DNA of 64,000 nt from Pseudarthrobacter enclensis (GCF_030811655.1 NZ_JAUSRE010000024.1:1-64000); one strand, 5' to 3'; shown: positions 38,126-48,468, counted from the first letter of the stretch. The notes: generated by a model not told the origin, from the sequence alone. Made by a program: numbers and translations.

Positions 38126-38854
38126 ATGTCTTCAACTGAAGAGCTTCTGAAGCGTCTCGGTGTCTCTATTGACGCCGGGACGCTTCGTCTTGCGCTTACC
38201 CACCGCTCGTACGCGTACGAGAATGGCGGCATACCCACCAACGAGCGTCTCGAGTTCCTCGGTGACTCCATCCTGGGCTTTTCCGTCACCGACGCCCTCT
38301 ACCGGGACAATCCGGACCTGCCCGAAGGCGAGCTCGCCAAGCGCCGGTCCGCCGTCGTCAGCACGCGTGCCCTCGCCGGCATCGGGCGCAGCCTGGGCAT
38401 TGGCGATTACATCTACCTGGGCCAGGGCGAAAAGCTCACCCACGGCAAGAACAAGGCCTCCATCCTTGCGGACACCATGGAAGCCCTGATCGGGGCAACC
38501 TACGTCTCCAATGACATCGAGACTGCCCGCCAGCTGGTCATGCGGCTCATCGGTCCGCTGCTGAAGGACGCGGCCGTACTGGGTGCGGGAACGGACTGGA
38601 AGACCAGCATCCAGGAACTCGCGGCCAGCCGGCAGCTGGGCACCATCCATTACGCGGTGGACGGCTCCGGCCCGGACCATGCCCGCACCTTCACCGCCGT
38701 CCTAAACATCGGTGGCACGGCCTACGGCAAGGGTTCCGGGCACTCCAAGAAGGAAGCCGAACAGGAAGCGGCAGCCGACGCATGGCGGGTGCTGTCAGGC
38801 AACGGGTCCCAGGCGGCGGCCGGAACCTCCACTGGTTCCGTGGCCGCCAAGTAG
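38126..38854 (+). CDS. rnc: Ribonuclease III
   Basis: A double-strand RNA endonuclease for rRNA and mRNA processing. The 242-residue protein has the catalytic signature NERLEFLGDSILGFSVTDAL (near residue 37), ADTMEALIGATYV with the second acidic cluster, and a C-terminal dsRNA-binding domain (TSIQELAASRQLG...GSGHSKKEAEQEAAADAW). It is 22 bases after rpmF and seven bases before mutM. Confidence 0.95.
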   Translation: MSSTEELLKRLGVSIDAGTLRLALTHRSYAYENGGIPTNERLEFLGDSILGFSVTDALYRDNPDLPEGELAKRRSAVVSTRALAGIGRSLGIGDYIYLGQGEKLTHGKNKASILADTMEALIGATYVSNDIETARQLVMRLIGPLLKDAAVLGAGTDWKTSIQELAASRQLGTIHYAVDGSGPDHARTFTAVLNIGGTAYGKGSGHSKKEAEQEAAADAWRVLSGNGSQAAAGTSTGSVAAK

Positions 38855-38860
38855 CCATCC

Positions 38861-39829
38861 GTGCCTGAACTGCCCGAGGTGGAGGTTGTCCGCCGTGGCC
38901 TGGTGAACTGGGTCCGCGGCAGGACCATCGATGCCGTGGAGGTGCTGGATCCACGCTCCATCCGCCGGCACGCGCTGGGAGCTGCCGACTTCATCGGAAA
39001 CCTTGAGGGTGCGGTGGTGTCCGACGTCGTTCGGCGCGGCAAATTCCTGTGGATGCCCCTGGCGGACAGCACCGCGGCCGCGGCCGAGGATCCCGGCACT
39101 GCCCCCGCGCCCAAGGCGGCACTGATGGCGCACCTGGGCATGAGCGGGCAGCTGCTGATGCAGGACCCGTCCGTCCCCGACGAGAAGCACCTCAAGGTCA
39201 GGTTCCGGCTCAGCCACCGCGAAGGCATGCCCGGGCAGTTGCGGTTCGTGGACCAGCGGATCTTCGGTGGCCTTTTTGTCACCAGCCTGGTCCCCACGGA
39301 CGACGGCGGCCCCGGTGGCCTCGCAGAATCACCCCTGCCGCTGATTGCGGAGGAAGCGGCGCATATTGCCCGCGACCCCCTGGACCCGGCCTTCTCTTTC
39401 GACCTGTTTTACCAGCGCCTGCGAAAGCGCAGGACCGGGCTCAAGCGTGCGCTGCTGGACCAGGGCCTGGTGTCCGGGATCGGCAACATCTACGCCGACG
39501 AAGCCCTGTGGCGCGCCCGGCTGCACTACGCCCGGCCCACTGACACCCTCCGCCGGAGCGAGGCCCGGCGCGTCCTCGACAGCGCGCGGGATGTCATGCT
39601 CGACGCGCTGGATGCAGGCGGCACCAGCTTCGATTCCCTCTACGTCAACGTCAACGGGGCCTCGGGCTACTTCGACAGGTCACTCAACGCGTACGGCCGT
39701 ACAGGCGAACCCTGCAAGCGCTGCGCCGCAGCCGGCATCCACTCGATCATCCGCAGGGAACAGTTCATGAACCGCTCATCGCACACCTGTCCGGTGTGCC
39801 AGCCGCGGCCCCGCAACGGCCGCTGGTAG
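38861..39829 (+). CDS. mutM: Formamidopyrimidine-DNA glycosylase
   Basis: A repair glycosylase/AP lyase removing 8-oxoguanine and formamidopyrimidines. The N-terminal catalytic [13 protein letters not shown] (after removal of the initiator Met from the GTG start), the helix-two-turn-helix region ([18 protein letters not shown]) and the C-terminal zinc finger (CKRC...CPVC) are all present. At 322 residues it is longer than most, with insertions around the acidic loop near residues 66-86. It is translated seven bases after rnc. Confidence 0.95.
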   Translation: MPELPEVEVVRRGLVNWVRGRTIDAVEVLDPRSIRRHALGAADFIGNLEGAVVSDVVRRGKFLWMPLADSTAAAAEDPGTAPAPKAALMAHLGMSGQLLMQDPSVPDEKHLKVRFRLSHREGMPGQLRFVDQRIFGGLFVTSLVPTDDGGPGGLAESPLPLIAEEAAHIARDPLDPAFSFDLFYQRLRKRRTGLKRALLDQGLVSGIGNIYADEALWRARLHYARPTDTLRRSEARRVLDSARDVMLDALDAGGTSFDSLYVNVNGASGYFDRSLNAYGRTGEPCKRCAAAGIHSIIRREQFMNRSSHTCPVCQPRPRNGRW

Positions 39830-39877
39830 CGGCCGCCGTCCGGCCCACCCCGCAGGGACGCAGGAACCCGCGCAGGG

Positions 39878-40849
39878 TCAACGGGGGCCGTAGTACTCCG
39901 CCAGCCGCTCCAGTCCTTCATCGAGTGATACGGCCGGCGTCCAGTCCAGGAGTTCCCTGGTGGCGCGCTGGTCGAACCAATGGGCTGTGGACAGCTGTTC
40001 GGCCAGGAACTTGGTCATGGGCGGCTCGTCCCGCTTTCCAAGCCTGAGCCACGCCCTTTCCACCACCGAACCCGCCACGCGCGCCAGCCCTCCGGGCAGG
40101 GACCAGGACGGCGCAGGCACGCCGCCGGCAGCGCAGATGCCGGCAATCAGTTCGCCTACGGGGCGGGGCTCGCCGTTGCTGACCACCAATGCCCGGCCAT
40201 GGATGTGCCCTATCCGCTCCAATGCCGCAACAATCGCCGCGGCTGCGTTGTCCACGTACGTCGTGTCGATCAGCGCAGCGCCGCCGTCCAGCAGGGGCAA
40301 CCGGTTCCGGGCCGCGCGGGCCAGTACACGTTCCACCAGTTGGGTGTCCCCGGGGCCCCACACCACGTGGGGCCGTACGGCGGCGACGCGGAACCCCGCT
40401 GAATCCGCGGCCAAGGCGAGCAATTCTGCCTGCGCCTTGGTGCGGGAGTAATCACCGTGGGCACGCACCGGATCAGCCGGCCCGGCACCCAGTCCTGCGA
40501 TGGCGGCGCCCGAATTGGCCACAGACGGGGAGGACACAAAAACGAAGTCGCCGACCCCGGCTTCACGCGCAGCCAGCAGCAGCCGCCGCGTTCCCTCGAC
40601 GTTCACCTCGTCAAACTCGTCGGCGCGGCCGGTGAAGGAGACTTTGGCTGCCAGGTGGACCACTGCTTCAGCACCCCTGACGGCAACGCCGACCGCCGCA
40701 TTGTCGGTGAGTGACCCGCACTGGTCCGTGGCGCCGTCGACCCCTGAAGGACGCCGCTGGAAGGTGGTCACGGCATGGCCCCTGTGCACCAGGAGTCCCG
40801 CAACCGCCCTGCCCAGCAGTCCGCTCGCTCCGGTGACGAGGACCCTCAT
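39878..40849 (-). CDS. oleD: OleD-type NAD(P)H-dependent 2-alkyl-3-oxoacid reductase
   Basis: A 323-residue short-chain/epimerase-family reductase that in the Ole pathway reduces the 2-alkyl-3-ketoacid to the 2-alkyl-3-hydroxyacid. It has the Rossmann opening MRVLVTGASGLLGRAVAGLL and the active-site tyrosine/lysine in GDYSRTKAQAELLAL (YxxxK). The ATG at 40849 overlaps the oleBC stop (ATGA), giving translational coupling. The upstream frame extension is a shadow of oleBC. Assignment rests mainly on the cluster. Confidence 0.88.
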   Translation of the reverse strand: MRVLVTGASGLLGRAVAGLLVHRGHAVTTFQRRPSGVDGATDQCGSLTDNAAVGVAVRGAEAVVHLAAKVSFTGRADEFDEVNVEGTRRLLLAAREAGVGDFVFVSSPSVANSGAAIAGLGAGPADPVRAHGDYSRTKAQAELLALAADSAGFRVAAVRPHVVWGPGDTQLVERVLARAARNRLPLLDGGAALIDTTYVDNAAAAIVAALERIGHIHGRALVVSNGEPRPVGELIAGICAAGGVPAPSWSLPGGLARVAGSVVERAWLRLGKRDEPPMTKFLAEQLSTAHWFDQRATRELLDWTPAVSLDEGLERLAEYYGPR

Positions 40850-43515
40850 GGCGTTCCCGGGCGGCCGCCGGCCAGCACGGATGCAGCCCAGCGGGCCACG
40901 CGGGTCCTGTCGATCTTGGCGTTGTGGCGGATATCGGTAGGCTGCGCGGGGACAACCAGGACCGCAGCCACGGATACGCCCGCAGTCCGAGCCGCTTCCC
41001 GCACCTGCCCGGCAAGTGCCGTTCCGGCAAGGCCTGCTTTGCGGGCCGGCGGGACCGTCTCGAGGACGGCCGCCACGGCCTGGGTCCCGGCCGGTCCGAC
41101 GCCCACGACGGCGGCCATCCGCACCGCATCCAAGCGCTCCAGCGCCTGTTCGGCGCCCACTGGGGTCACCGCACCGCCGGGGGCTGTCACGACATGGGCC
41201 AGCCGGCCTTCCACCCACAGCCGTCCCTGGGCGTCCAGGTGGCCCACGTCGCCAGTCCGGTGCCAGCCCGGCAGGTCTGCGCTTACCTGCTGGGTCAGCC
41301 AGAGGCGGTCGTAGGCTTCCTTGACATGCGGGGCACTGACCAGGATCTCGCCCGTTGTCCCGGCGGTGGTGACCGCCGTGTTTCCGGGAGCGGTGCCGTC
41401 AGGCGCCAGGGGGATGACTGCCACGCGGGCGCCATGGACGGGCCGCCCTACGCAGACGCCGTTGCCGGCGCCCGGCGTCGTTCCGTCAGCAGCGTCTGCC
41501 GCAGCCACCTGGATTTGTTCGAAGGTGATGTCCGTGACAGCGAGCGCCTCGGTCATCCCGTAGGGGGTGTGCAGCGACGCGGCCGGAAGGAGTGCCTGGA
41601 CCTCCGCCAGGAGCGGTTCCGGAACTGGAGCCCCGGCGGAGAGGAGCAGGCCAACCCTTCCGAGCGCTGCCCTGGCTTCCTCAGTGAGGCCGCCGCGGGT
41701 GGCAACAACGTTCCGCAGGGCAGCCGGCGACGCGAAGACAACCGTGGCGTCGATGGCCGCCACGGCGTCGGAGAGGGCGCGTGCCGTCAGGGTTCGCGGC
41801 GCGGTGACGTCCATGGCCGGCGTCACCGACACGGCTCCCAGGGCCGGCCCCAGTAAGGCGAACGGAGCGAACCCAGCCACCAGCCCCTGGCCGGGACGGA
41901 TTCCGAACGTTCCGGCCACGGTGTCGCGCATGGCGGCAAGCTGCCGGTGGGAGTACAGCACGCCCTTGGCCGGTCCGGTGGATCCGGAGGTAAAAAGCAC
42001 GGCGGCGGGCGAGTCCGGGGCAGGGATGGCTGCCGGGGGGTCCCCGGCAGCCACAGTGGGGCGGGCGGCTCCCGCCCTGGCCAGTGCGGCGAGGGAGGTT
42101 TCAACCCCCAGGAGCTTGCGGCGCCCCGGCGGGAGGTCCTGTACGCTGACGCGCCTGGCGGCCCACCCCAGGGCACGGGCCGCCGCCAGGGCCCTGTCGA
42201 TCCCGATCAACACGTCCGGGGTGGCGCCCTTCACCGCCCGGCTCAATCCCTTGACGCCCAGTCCGGCATCGGCAACCACCACCACGGCTCCCAGACGCAG
42301 GCACGCGTAAAGGGCCACCGTGAGGTCCACTCCGGGCGGAACCATCAGGCTCACCCGGCTGCCCGGGCCAACGCCCGCCTGCCGCAGGCCGGCGGCGAGA
42401 TGCCCAACGCTGTCTTCCAACTGCTTCCAGGTGAGTGAACGGGCCACACTGCCGTCCGCTGCCATTTCGACGACGGCGCGTCCGCCTGCTGAGGGCCCTG
42501 CCGCGAGTTCCGCCAGGGGCGCCCAGAGGGGAACGGAACCGGGGCGCCCAGCCGGAGTGGCAGCTTTGGCAACACTGTCCCCGTCCGCCTCAAAGCGCGC
42601 GGCAAGCCAGTCAAAAACCGCAGGTGTGATGTCCCGGTCCTCGGCCACCAGGTGTCCGGCGCCTTCGTAGCGGTGGACGTCCGCATGCGGGAGCCGGCCA
42701 AGGAGGTCCTTCAGATACCGGTCGGAGAAGATTGGGTCCCGGGGACCCCACAGCATCAGCGCCGGGACCTCCAGCCGGCGAACACCTTCAGCCACATTGT
42801 TGAGCGCGGCGAAGCTCGGGTGGGAGGCATCAACGGGGATGTCCGCCACGAAGTTTCCCACCCCGGCGCGGCGGGATGCGCCACGGTAGGGGGCCATGAA
42901 GGCGTTCCGCACCGACGTGGGCAGCGGCGGGCTGGCAAGCGAATGCGTCACCCGCAGGAAAGCGTCGGTGGTGGTGGTTCCCCATTGGTGCACGGCCGGA
43001 TGCAGGGCCAGGCGCAGTGCTGCCGGGATGGGTGAGCCGGCCGGCTGGTGGACGGCAGTGTTGGTCAGCACCACGCCCGCGAGCTGGTCCTGGTGCGCCA
43101 GTGCCCAGCCGAGGCTGATCACCCCGCCCCAGTCGTGGCCTACTGAGACCACAGGACCTTTCAGTGCCAGCGCGGCGGTGAGGTCGCCCAGGTCATTGAT
43201 CCTGTCGGCAAGGCGCCGGAAAGTTCCCGTGCGTTCCGAGAACCCCATGTCGAGCTGGTCCACGGCCACTACGCGCCACGGGTGCGCGGGGTCGCAGCCG
43301 GCCGCCAGCAGCCTCCGCCACAGGTAGGACCAGGTGGGGTTGCCGTGGACACACAGCAGAGTGCCCTTCGGAGCCAGGCCGCGGCCGGAAAGCTCTGCGC
43401 CGTTGTCCAGCAGGTGCCAGCGGCGTACCGTGCCCGGCGCATCAGCGCTTGACGTGGAGGGGACATCGATTTCGCGCGACCACTGGGCGTCGACGCCCGG
43501 CCACTCAACGGTCAC
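40846..43515 (-). CDS. oleBC: OleBC fusion: beta-lactone decarboxylase and beta-lactone synthetase
   Basis: An 889-residue two-domain protein. Residues 1 to about 310 are an alpha/beta hydrolase of the haloalkane-dehalogenase type: CVHGNPTWSYLWR (near 55), nucleophile Asp in VGHDWGG (near 128), His in GAGHLVAEDR (near 288). This is OleB, which releases CO2 from a beta-lactone to give a cis-olefin. From about 325 onward is an AMP-forming domain with FTSGSTGPAKG (near 508), PYGMTEA, RTGDVGHLDAQGRLWVEGR and a C-terminal NAKIDR lysine: OleC, which closes the lactone. The GTG start overlaps the oleA stop (GTGA). Such fusions are known in actinobacteria. Confidence 0.92.
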   Translation of the reverse strand: MTVEWPGVDAQWSREIDVPSTSSADAPGTVRRWHLLDNGAELSGRGLAPKGTLLCVHGNPTWSYLWRRLLAAGCDPAHPWRVVAVDQLDMGFSERTGTFRRLADRINDLGDLTAALALKGPVVSVGHDWGGVISLGWALAHQDQLAGVVLTNTAVHQPAGSPIPAALRLALHPAVHQWGTTTTDAFLRVTHSLASPPLPTSVRNAFMAPYRGASRRAGVGNFVADIPVDASHPSFAALNNVAEGVRRLEVPALMLWGPRDPIFSDRYLKDLLGRLPHADVHRYEGAGHLVAEDRDITPAVFDWLAARFEADGDSVAKAATPAGRPGSVPLWAPLAELAAGPSAGGRAVVEMAADGSVARSLTWKQLEDSVGHLAAGLRQAGVGPGSRVSLMVPPGVDLTVALYACLRLGAVVVVADAGLGVKGLSRAVKGATPDVLIGIDRALAAARALGWAARRVSVQDLPPGRRKLLGVETSLAALARAGAARPTVAAGDPPAAIPAPDSPAAVLFTSGSTGPAKGVLYSHRQLAAMRDTVAGTFGIRPGQGLVAGFAPFALLGPALGAVSVTPAMDVTAPRTLTARALSDAVAAIDATVVFASPAALRNVVATRGGLTEEARAALGRVGLLLSAGAPVPEPLLAEVQALLPAASLHTPYGMTEALAVTDITFEQIQVAAADAADGTTPGAGNGVCVGRPVHGARVAVIPLAPDGTAPGNTAVTTAGTTGEILVSAPHVKEAYDRLWLTQQVSADLPGWHRTGDVGHLDAQGRLWVEGRLAHVVTAPGGAVTPVGAEQALERLDAVRMAAVVGVGPAGTQAVAAVLETVPPARKAGLAGTALAGQVREAARTAGVSVAAVLVVPAQPTDIRHNAKIDRTRVARWAASVLAGGRPGTP

Positions 43516-44534
43516 CAAACGATTTCCAGCATGGCGGTGTTCAGGCCCGAACCCACGCCCATGCACAAAACGCGGTCCCCGGCACCCAGGGACTGCGACT
43601 CGGCGGCAAGCGTCATGGGAAGGGATGCGGGACCCACGTTGCCCCAGTGCGGGAAGGTGATGGGCACCTTGTCCGGATCCAGGTCGATCGCGTCGATGAT
43701 GGCCTGTGTGTAGGCGTTGCTCACCTGGTGCGTGACGTAACGGTCCATCGCCGCCCAGTCCCACTCGGGCTGTGCCTCGTGCCAGGCGTCGACCACGAGC
43801 TGGAGGCCGCCGTCGAGCAAACCCTTCGTGTCCGTGTGCATGCCGTCGATGCCGCCCACGCACAATTCGTGGTGCTCCGTGCCGGCCCGCATCACGCCGC
43901 CCAGCACCCGGTGCGCCCCCGGGTGCTGGTCCGCAGGTCCCAGGACGGCCGCTGCCGCTCCCGAGCCAAGCGTCAGCGTGGCAAATTCGCGGTTGAAGTC
44001 GTCACGGGTGGTTTCGGGCCGCTGAAGCCTGGCCAGCGTGGCCTCCTGGGTCAGCTGGGCGTCCTCGCCGTTGACCACAACGGCGTACCTGATCTGCCCG
44101 GAATCAATCATGTTCGCCGCCAGGGTCAGGGCGTTGACGAAACCGAGGCAGGCATTGGCAAGGTCGAAGTTCATGGCCGACGACGGCAGGCCAAGGCCAT
44201 GGTGGATCTTCACCGCCACGGACGGTTCCAGGTTGCGCCGGGTCACCGAGGTATTGATCAGCAGGCCGACCTCCGAGGCTTCAATGCCAGCCTCCGCCAG
44301 CGCCTTTGCGCCGGCCTCCACCGCAGCATCGTCGAAGGATGTTCCGGGAGCCCACCACCGGCGGTGCGTGATGCCCGCAACGCGCTCCAGCAGCCGTGGC
44401 GGGAACTTCAACCGCTTCAGGGTTGAGGCCAGCCGGCGGTCAAAGTCGGTGGAGCTCACAATCCTGGGAGCTTCAACGCTGCTGACCGAGAGCAGCGCGG
44501 TGTTGCTGTGGCGGAAGGTTGCATTACCTGCCAA
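43512..44534 (-). CDS. oleA: OleA: head-to-head fatty acyl-CoA condensing enzyme
   Basis: A 340-residue thiolase-fold (ketosynthase III-like) enzyme that joins two acyl-CoAs to a 2-alkyl-3-ketoacid, the first step of long-chain olefin synthesis. The catalytic cysteine is in NFDLANACLGFVNALTL (near residue 128), and the FPHWGNVGPASLPMTL segment carries the histidine of the active site. The TTG start is supported by AAGAGGGG seven bases upstream. It heads oleA-oleBC-oleD, all overlapping by four bases. Confidence 0.93.
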   Translation of the reverse strand: MAGNATFRHSNTALLSVSSVEAPRIVSSTDFDRRLASTLKRLKFPPRLLERVAGITHRRWWAPGTSFDDAAVEAGAKALAEAGIEASEVGLLINTSVTRRNLEPSVAVKIHHGLGLPSSAMNFDLANACLGFVNALTLAANMIDSGQIRYAVVVNGEDAQLTQEATLARLQRPETTRDDFNREFATLTLGSGAAAAVLGPADQHPGAHRVLGGVMRAGTEHHELCVGGIDGMHTDTKGLLDGGLQLVVDAWHEAQPEWDWAAMDRYVTHQVSNAYTQAIIDAIDLDPDKVPITFPHWGNVGPASLPMTLAAESQSLGAGDRVLCMGVGSGLNTAMLEIVW

Positions 44535-44574
44535 TTCAAGCCCCTCTTCGTTTCCGTCCCGCGTTCATGCGGTG

Positions 44575-44601
44575 ACTGTACCCACATAAACGCAGGCTCA
44601 A
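44575..44601 (-). promoter_or_regulatory. Possible ole operon promoter
   Basis: On the minus strand, TTGAGC (44596-44601) and TACAGT (44575-44580) are 15 bases apart, slightly short. They lie about 40-65 bases before the oleA start. Confidence 0.4.
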
Positions 44602-44762
44602 GAGCTTAACTATGCCTTTGCCACGCCGGAACCTGCATATTCGCGGTGGCGCGGGCGCCGGCTCCCGGGCGCTGCTGCGGGGAAATGTCCGTCCTGCGCA
44701 GTAGATTGTAGTGAGCCTTTTCCAGCAATCTGCCCTACCCGCTCCAGGAGACCAGAAAAGCC

Positions 44763-47700
44763 TTGCACCTCAAAAGCCTCACCGTCCGGGGGTTCAAGTC
44801 CTTTGCGTCTGCCACCACGTTCGACTTCGAACCCGGCGTCACCGCCGTCGTGGGTCCCAACGGGTCCGGCAAGTCCAACGTGGTGGATGCCCTGGCCTGG
44901 GTCATGGGCGAGCAGGGGGCGAAAACCCTCCGCGGCGGCAAGATGGAGGACGTCATTTTTGCCGGAACGTCCGGGCGGCCCCCACTGGGCCGTGCCCACG
45001 TTTCCCTGACCATAGACAACGCCGACGGCGCACTGCCCATCGAATACAGCGAAGTAACCATTTCCCGGACACTGTTCCGCACTGGCGGGTCCGAGTACGC
45101 CATCAATGGTGCCGGCTGCCGGCTGCTGGATATCCAGGAACTGCTCTCCGATTCCGGGCTCGGCCGGGAAATGCACGTCATCGTCGGCCAGGGGCAGCTG
45201 GACCGGGTACTCCACGCCACTCCGGAGGACCGCCGCGGATTCATCGAGGAAGCGGCAGGGATCCTCAAGCACCGGCGCCGCAAGGAAAGGACGGTCCGCA
45301 AGCTGGAGGCCATGCAGGCCAACCTCCAGCGGCTCACGGACCTCACCGGGGAGATCCGCCGCCAGCTCACGCCCCTGGGCAAGCAGGCGGAGGTGGCACG
45401 CCGGGCCCAGCGGGTGCAGTTCGACGTCCGGGATGCGCGTGCCCGCCTGCTGGCCGACGACCTCGTCCAGCTGCAGCTCGCCCTGGAGCAGGACGTGGCG
45501 GATGAGGCCGCGCTGAAAGCCCGGCGCACCGCTGTCGAGCAGGAACTTGAGGCCGGACGCAGGCAGCAGGCCGGGCTGGAACAACTGGCAGCGGAGGCCA
45601 CGCCCCGGTTGAATGCGGCCCGGGACACCTGGTACCGGCTGTCCACCGCACGTGAACGGCTGCGGTCGCTCGGCTCGCTTGCCACCGAGCGCAGCCGCCT
45701 GTTGGGCTCCGATGATGCCGCCCCGCCCTCCGGCCGCGACCCCGACCAGCTTGAGCGCCAGGCGGCGCGCGTGCGGCAGGAGGTGGCCGAACTCGAACAG
45801 GACATCGAAGCACGGCGAAGTGCCCTGGAGGCGGCCAGCACGGCTAAGGCGGAAGCGGAAGAGGCGGCCCGCGCCGAGGACCAGCGGCTCACGGCGCAGC
45901 TCCGCGCCGCGGCTGACCGGAGGGAGGGCCTGGCCCGCCTGGCCGGACAGGTTGCTGCCGCCCGGTCCCGTGTGGAGTCGGCACAGGCGGAACTGGGGCG
46001 GCTCCGCGACTCGCTTGCCGCGGGGACCGAGCGCCGCGCCCGGGCCCAGGCGGAGTTCACCGAGCTGGAAAACCAGGTGGCCGGGGTGGAGGAAGGAGAG
46101 GAGTCCCTGGACGCCGACTATGAGGCCGCCAGCGGGGTTTTGGACGCGGTGCTCCAGGAAATCGCGGATCTCAAGGCCGCTGTCAACGAGGGGGTGCGCA
46201 AGCGGGACGCCCTGGCGGCGCGGCTCGATGCCCTGAAGCTTGGCCTTGACCGCAAGGACGGCGCCCGGCACGTGCTGGAATCAGGGCTGGCGGGAGTGCA
46301 GGGGAGCCTTGCAGCGGCGATCACGGTCCGGAGCGGGTACGAAGCAGCTGTAGCCGCAGCCCTGGGCGAGGCGTCCGAGGCAGTCCTCGTCCAGGATGGG
46401 GCCACGGCGGCCGGAGTAATCCAGCGGCTCAAGGACGACGACGCCGGCAGGGCGTCGCTGCTCCTCGCCTCCGCCGCCGCCAAGCACGGGGAGGACAAGG
46501 ACAACGTGGCGTTGCCGGGCGGAGCGGTGTGGGCCGCCGACCTGGTGGACGGACCTGCCGGCCACCTTGCCCTGGTCCGGCACCTGCTCAGCGGAACCGC
46601 CGTCGTGACCGGCATCGACGCCGCGGCCGCGCTCGTCGCATCGCTGCCGGGCATCACGGCCGTCACCGGCGAGGGTGACGTCTTCACCGCCGTCTCGGCT
46701 GCCGGCGGCTCGGCCAAGGCCCCGTCACTCCTTGAGGTACAGGCAGCAGTGGACGACGCCGGCCGCGGCCTGTCCGCGGTCACCGCGGACCTGGAGCGGA
46801 ACAGGTTTGCCCTGGCCGCCGCCGAGGCCCGCCGCGCCGGAGCGCAGGAGGAGGCGGACGCGGCCCTGGACCGGCTGCACGAATCGGATGCCCGGTTGGC
46901 CGCCGTGGCAGAGCGCCTGGGCCACCTGAACTCGGTGCTGCGCAGCGCCGTGGGCGAAAGCGACCGGTTGGCGGCCTCCCTGGCCAGGGCCGGGGACAAT
47001 GTTGCTGCCGAAGAAGAAGCGCTCGCCGCCATCACCGCCCGGCTGGCCGCGGCCCAGGAAGCGCCCGTTGAAGAGGAGCCTTCCACCGAACAGCGGGACG
47101 CCCTGGCACAGGCCGCATCAGCCGCCCGCGCGGCGGAAGTGGAAGCGCGGCTGTCCCTGCGCAGCGCCGAGGAACAGCTGGTGGCCACCCGCAACAGGGT
47201 GTCCTCCCTGGAACGTGCTGCCGCCACGGAACGCCGTGCCCGGGAAGAAGCCGCACAGCGCGCCCGGCGGCGCCGCGTCCAGGCGAAACGCGCGGCCGCC
47301 GTGTCCGCAGGTGTGGACCTGGCGCTGCGCTACGTGGACGTCTCGGTGGACCTGGCCCGGCATGAACGCGACCTTGCCGAGGAGACCCGTGAACTGCGTG
47401 ACCGTGCCCTGCGGGACATCCGGGACGCCAATGAAACCCTGGCCCGGGAACTGGCAGACCTCACAGACAACGTTCACCGGGACGAGCTGGCGCGGGCGCA
47501 GCAGCGGGCCAGGATAGAAGCTGTGGAAACCCGGTCCGTGGACGAACTGGGCATCACCCCGGAGGCATTGGTGGCGGAATTCGGCCCCCACGTGCCGGTC
47601 CCTGTGCCCGCGGAGGAATCGGGCGACAAGTGGGCGGCCCTGCGCGCCCCTGTGGACGGCAACGGCGAAGAGATCAGGGCCGGCAAACCCTACGTCCGGC

Positions 47701-48350
47701 AGGAACAGGAGAAACGGCTGCGGAAGGCTGAGCGCGACCTCGCCAGCCTGGGCAAGGTGAACCCCCTGGCGCTGGAGGAATTCGCGGCGCTGGAGGAGCG
47801 GCACCAGTTCCTCAGCACCCAGCTTGAGGACCTGAAGGCCAGCCGCCGCGATCTGCTGGACATCATCAAGGAAGTGGACGACCGGGTCCAGCGCGTCTTC
47901 GCCGAAGCGTTCCAGGACACCCAGGCCCAGTTCGTGCGGGTCTTCGAGCGGCTCTTCCCGGGCGGCGAGGGCCGCCTGGTCCTGACGGATCCCGATGACA
48001 TGCTGACTACCGGGATCGAGGTGGAGGCACGTCCGGCCGGGAAGAAGATCAAACGGCTGTCCCTGCTCTCCGGCGGTGAGCGGTCCCTGACGGCCGTGGC
48101 GCTGCTGGTGGCCATCTTCAAGGCGCGGCCGTCGCCGTTCTACGTCATGGACGAGGTGGAGGCTGCCCTGGACGATACCAACCTCGGCCGCCTGATCACC
48201 ATCTTCGAGGAACTCCGGGAATCCAGCCAGCTCATCGTCATCACCCACCAGAAGCGGACCATGGAAGTGGCGGATGCGCTGTACGGCGTCACCATGCGCG
48301 GCGACGGCGTCTCAACCGTCATCAGCCAACGCCTCGGTGCCGAGGTATAG
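44763..48350 (+). CDS. smc: Chromosome segregation protein SMC
   Basis: An ATPase that organises and separates the chromosome with ScpA and ScpB. The 1,195-residue protein has the N-terminal HLKSLTVRGFKSFASATTF and Walker A GPNGSGKSNVVDAL (near 32), long coiled coils, a hinge (about 500-660, with SLLEVQ at its end), and the C-terminal signature LSGGERSLTAVALLVAIF (near 1,102) and Walker B FYVMDEVEAALDD. The TTG start begins at the conserved MHLKSL. ftsY follows on the same strand. Confidence 0.95.
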   Translation: MHLKSLTVRGFKSFASATTFDFEPGVTAVVGPNGSGKSNVVDALAWVMGEQGAKTLRGGKMEDVIFAGTSGRPPLGRAHVSLTIDNADGALPIEYSEVTISRTLFRTGGSEYAINGAGCRLLDIQELLSDSGLGREMHVIVGQGQLDRVLHATPEDRRGFIEEAAGILKHRRRKERTVRKLEAMQANLQRLTDLTGEIRRQLTPLGKQAEVARRAQRVQFDVRDARARLLADDLVQLQLALEQDVADEAALKARRTAVEQELEAGRRQQAGLEQLAAEATPRLNAARDTWYRLSTARERLRSLGSLATERSRLLGSDDAAPPSGRDPDQLERQAARVRQEVAELEQDIEARRSALEAASTAKAEAEEAARAEDQRLTAQLRAAADRREGLARLAGQVAAARSRVESAQAELGRLRDSLAAGTERRARAQAEFTELENQVAGVEEGEESLDADYEAASGVLDAVLQEIADLKAAVNEGVRKRDALAARLDALKLGLDRKDGARHVLESGLAGVQGSLAAAITVRSGYEAAVAAALGEASEAVLVQDGATAAGVIQRLKDDDAGRASLLLASAAAKHGEDKDNVALPGGAVWAADLVDGPAGHLALVRHLLSGTAVVTGIDAAAALVASLPGITAVTGEGDVFTAVSAAGGSAKAPSLLEVQAAVDDAGRGLSAVTADLERNRFALAAAEARRAGAQEEADAALDRLHESDARLAAVAERLGHLNSVLRSAVGESDRLAASLARAGDNVAAEEEALAAITARLAAAQEAPVEEEPSTEQRDALAQAASAARAAEVEARLSLRSAEEQLVATRNRVSSLERAAATERRAREEAAQRARRRRVQAKRAAAVSAGVDLALRYVDVSVDLARHERDLAEETRELRDRALRDIRDANETLARELADLTDNVHRDELARAQQRARIEAVETRSVDELGITPEALVAEFGPHVPVPVPAEESGDKWAALRAPVDGNGEEIRAGKPYVRQEQEKRLRKAERDLASLGKVNPLALEEFAALEERHQFLSTQLEDLKASRRDLLDIIKEVDDRVQRVFAEAFQDTQAQFVRVFERLFPGGEGRLVLTDPDDMLTTGIEVEARPAGKKIKRLSLLSGGERSLTAVALLVAIFKARPSPFYVMDEVEAALDDTNLGRLITIFEELRESSQLIVITHQKRTMEVADALYGVTMRGDGVSTVISQRLGAEV

Positions 48351-48468
48351 CGGAGGCCTGCAGGGACACTGGCAGCGCCGGTACCCAGGCGGCAGGCGGC
48401 GCAAACGGGCAGGTCAGGTGCGTGCCGGCCGCCGGATCCGGGCGCACCGTTTGTGAGAAGCTAGGGGA

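Noticed and set aside
40849-41218. Longer N-terminus for OleD
   Set aside because: The extension is a frame shadow of oleBC; the protein begins with the Rossmann motif at the ATG overlapping the oleBC stop.
43515-43863. Longer N-terminus for OleBC
   Set aside because: The extra residues are a shadow of oleA; GTG overlapping the oleA stop is the natural start.
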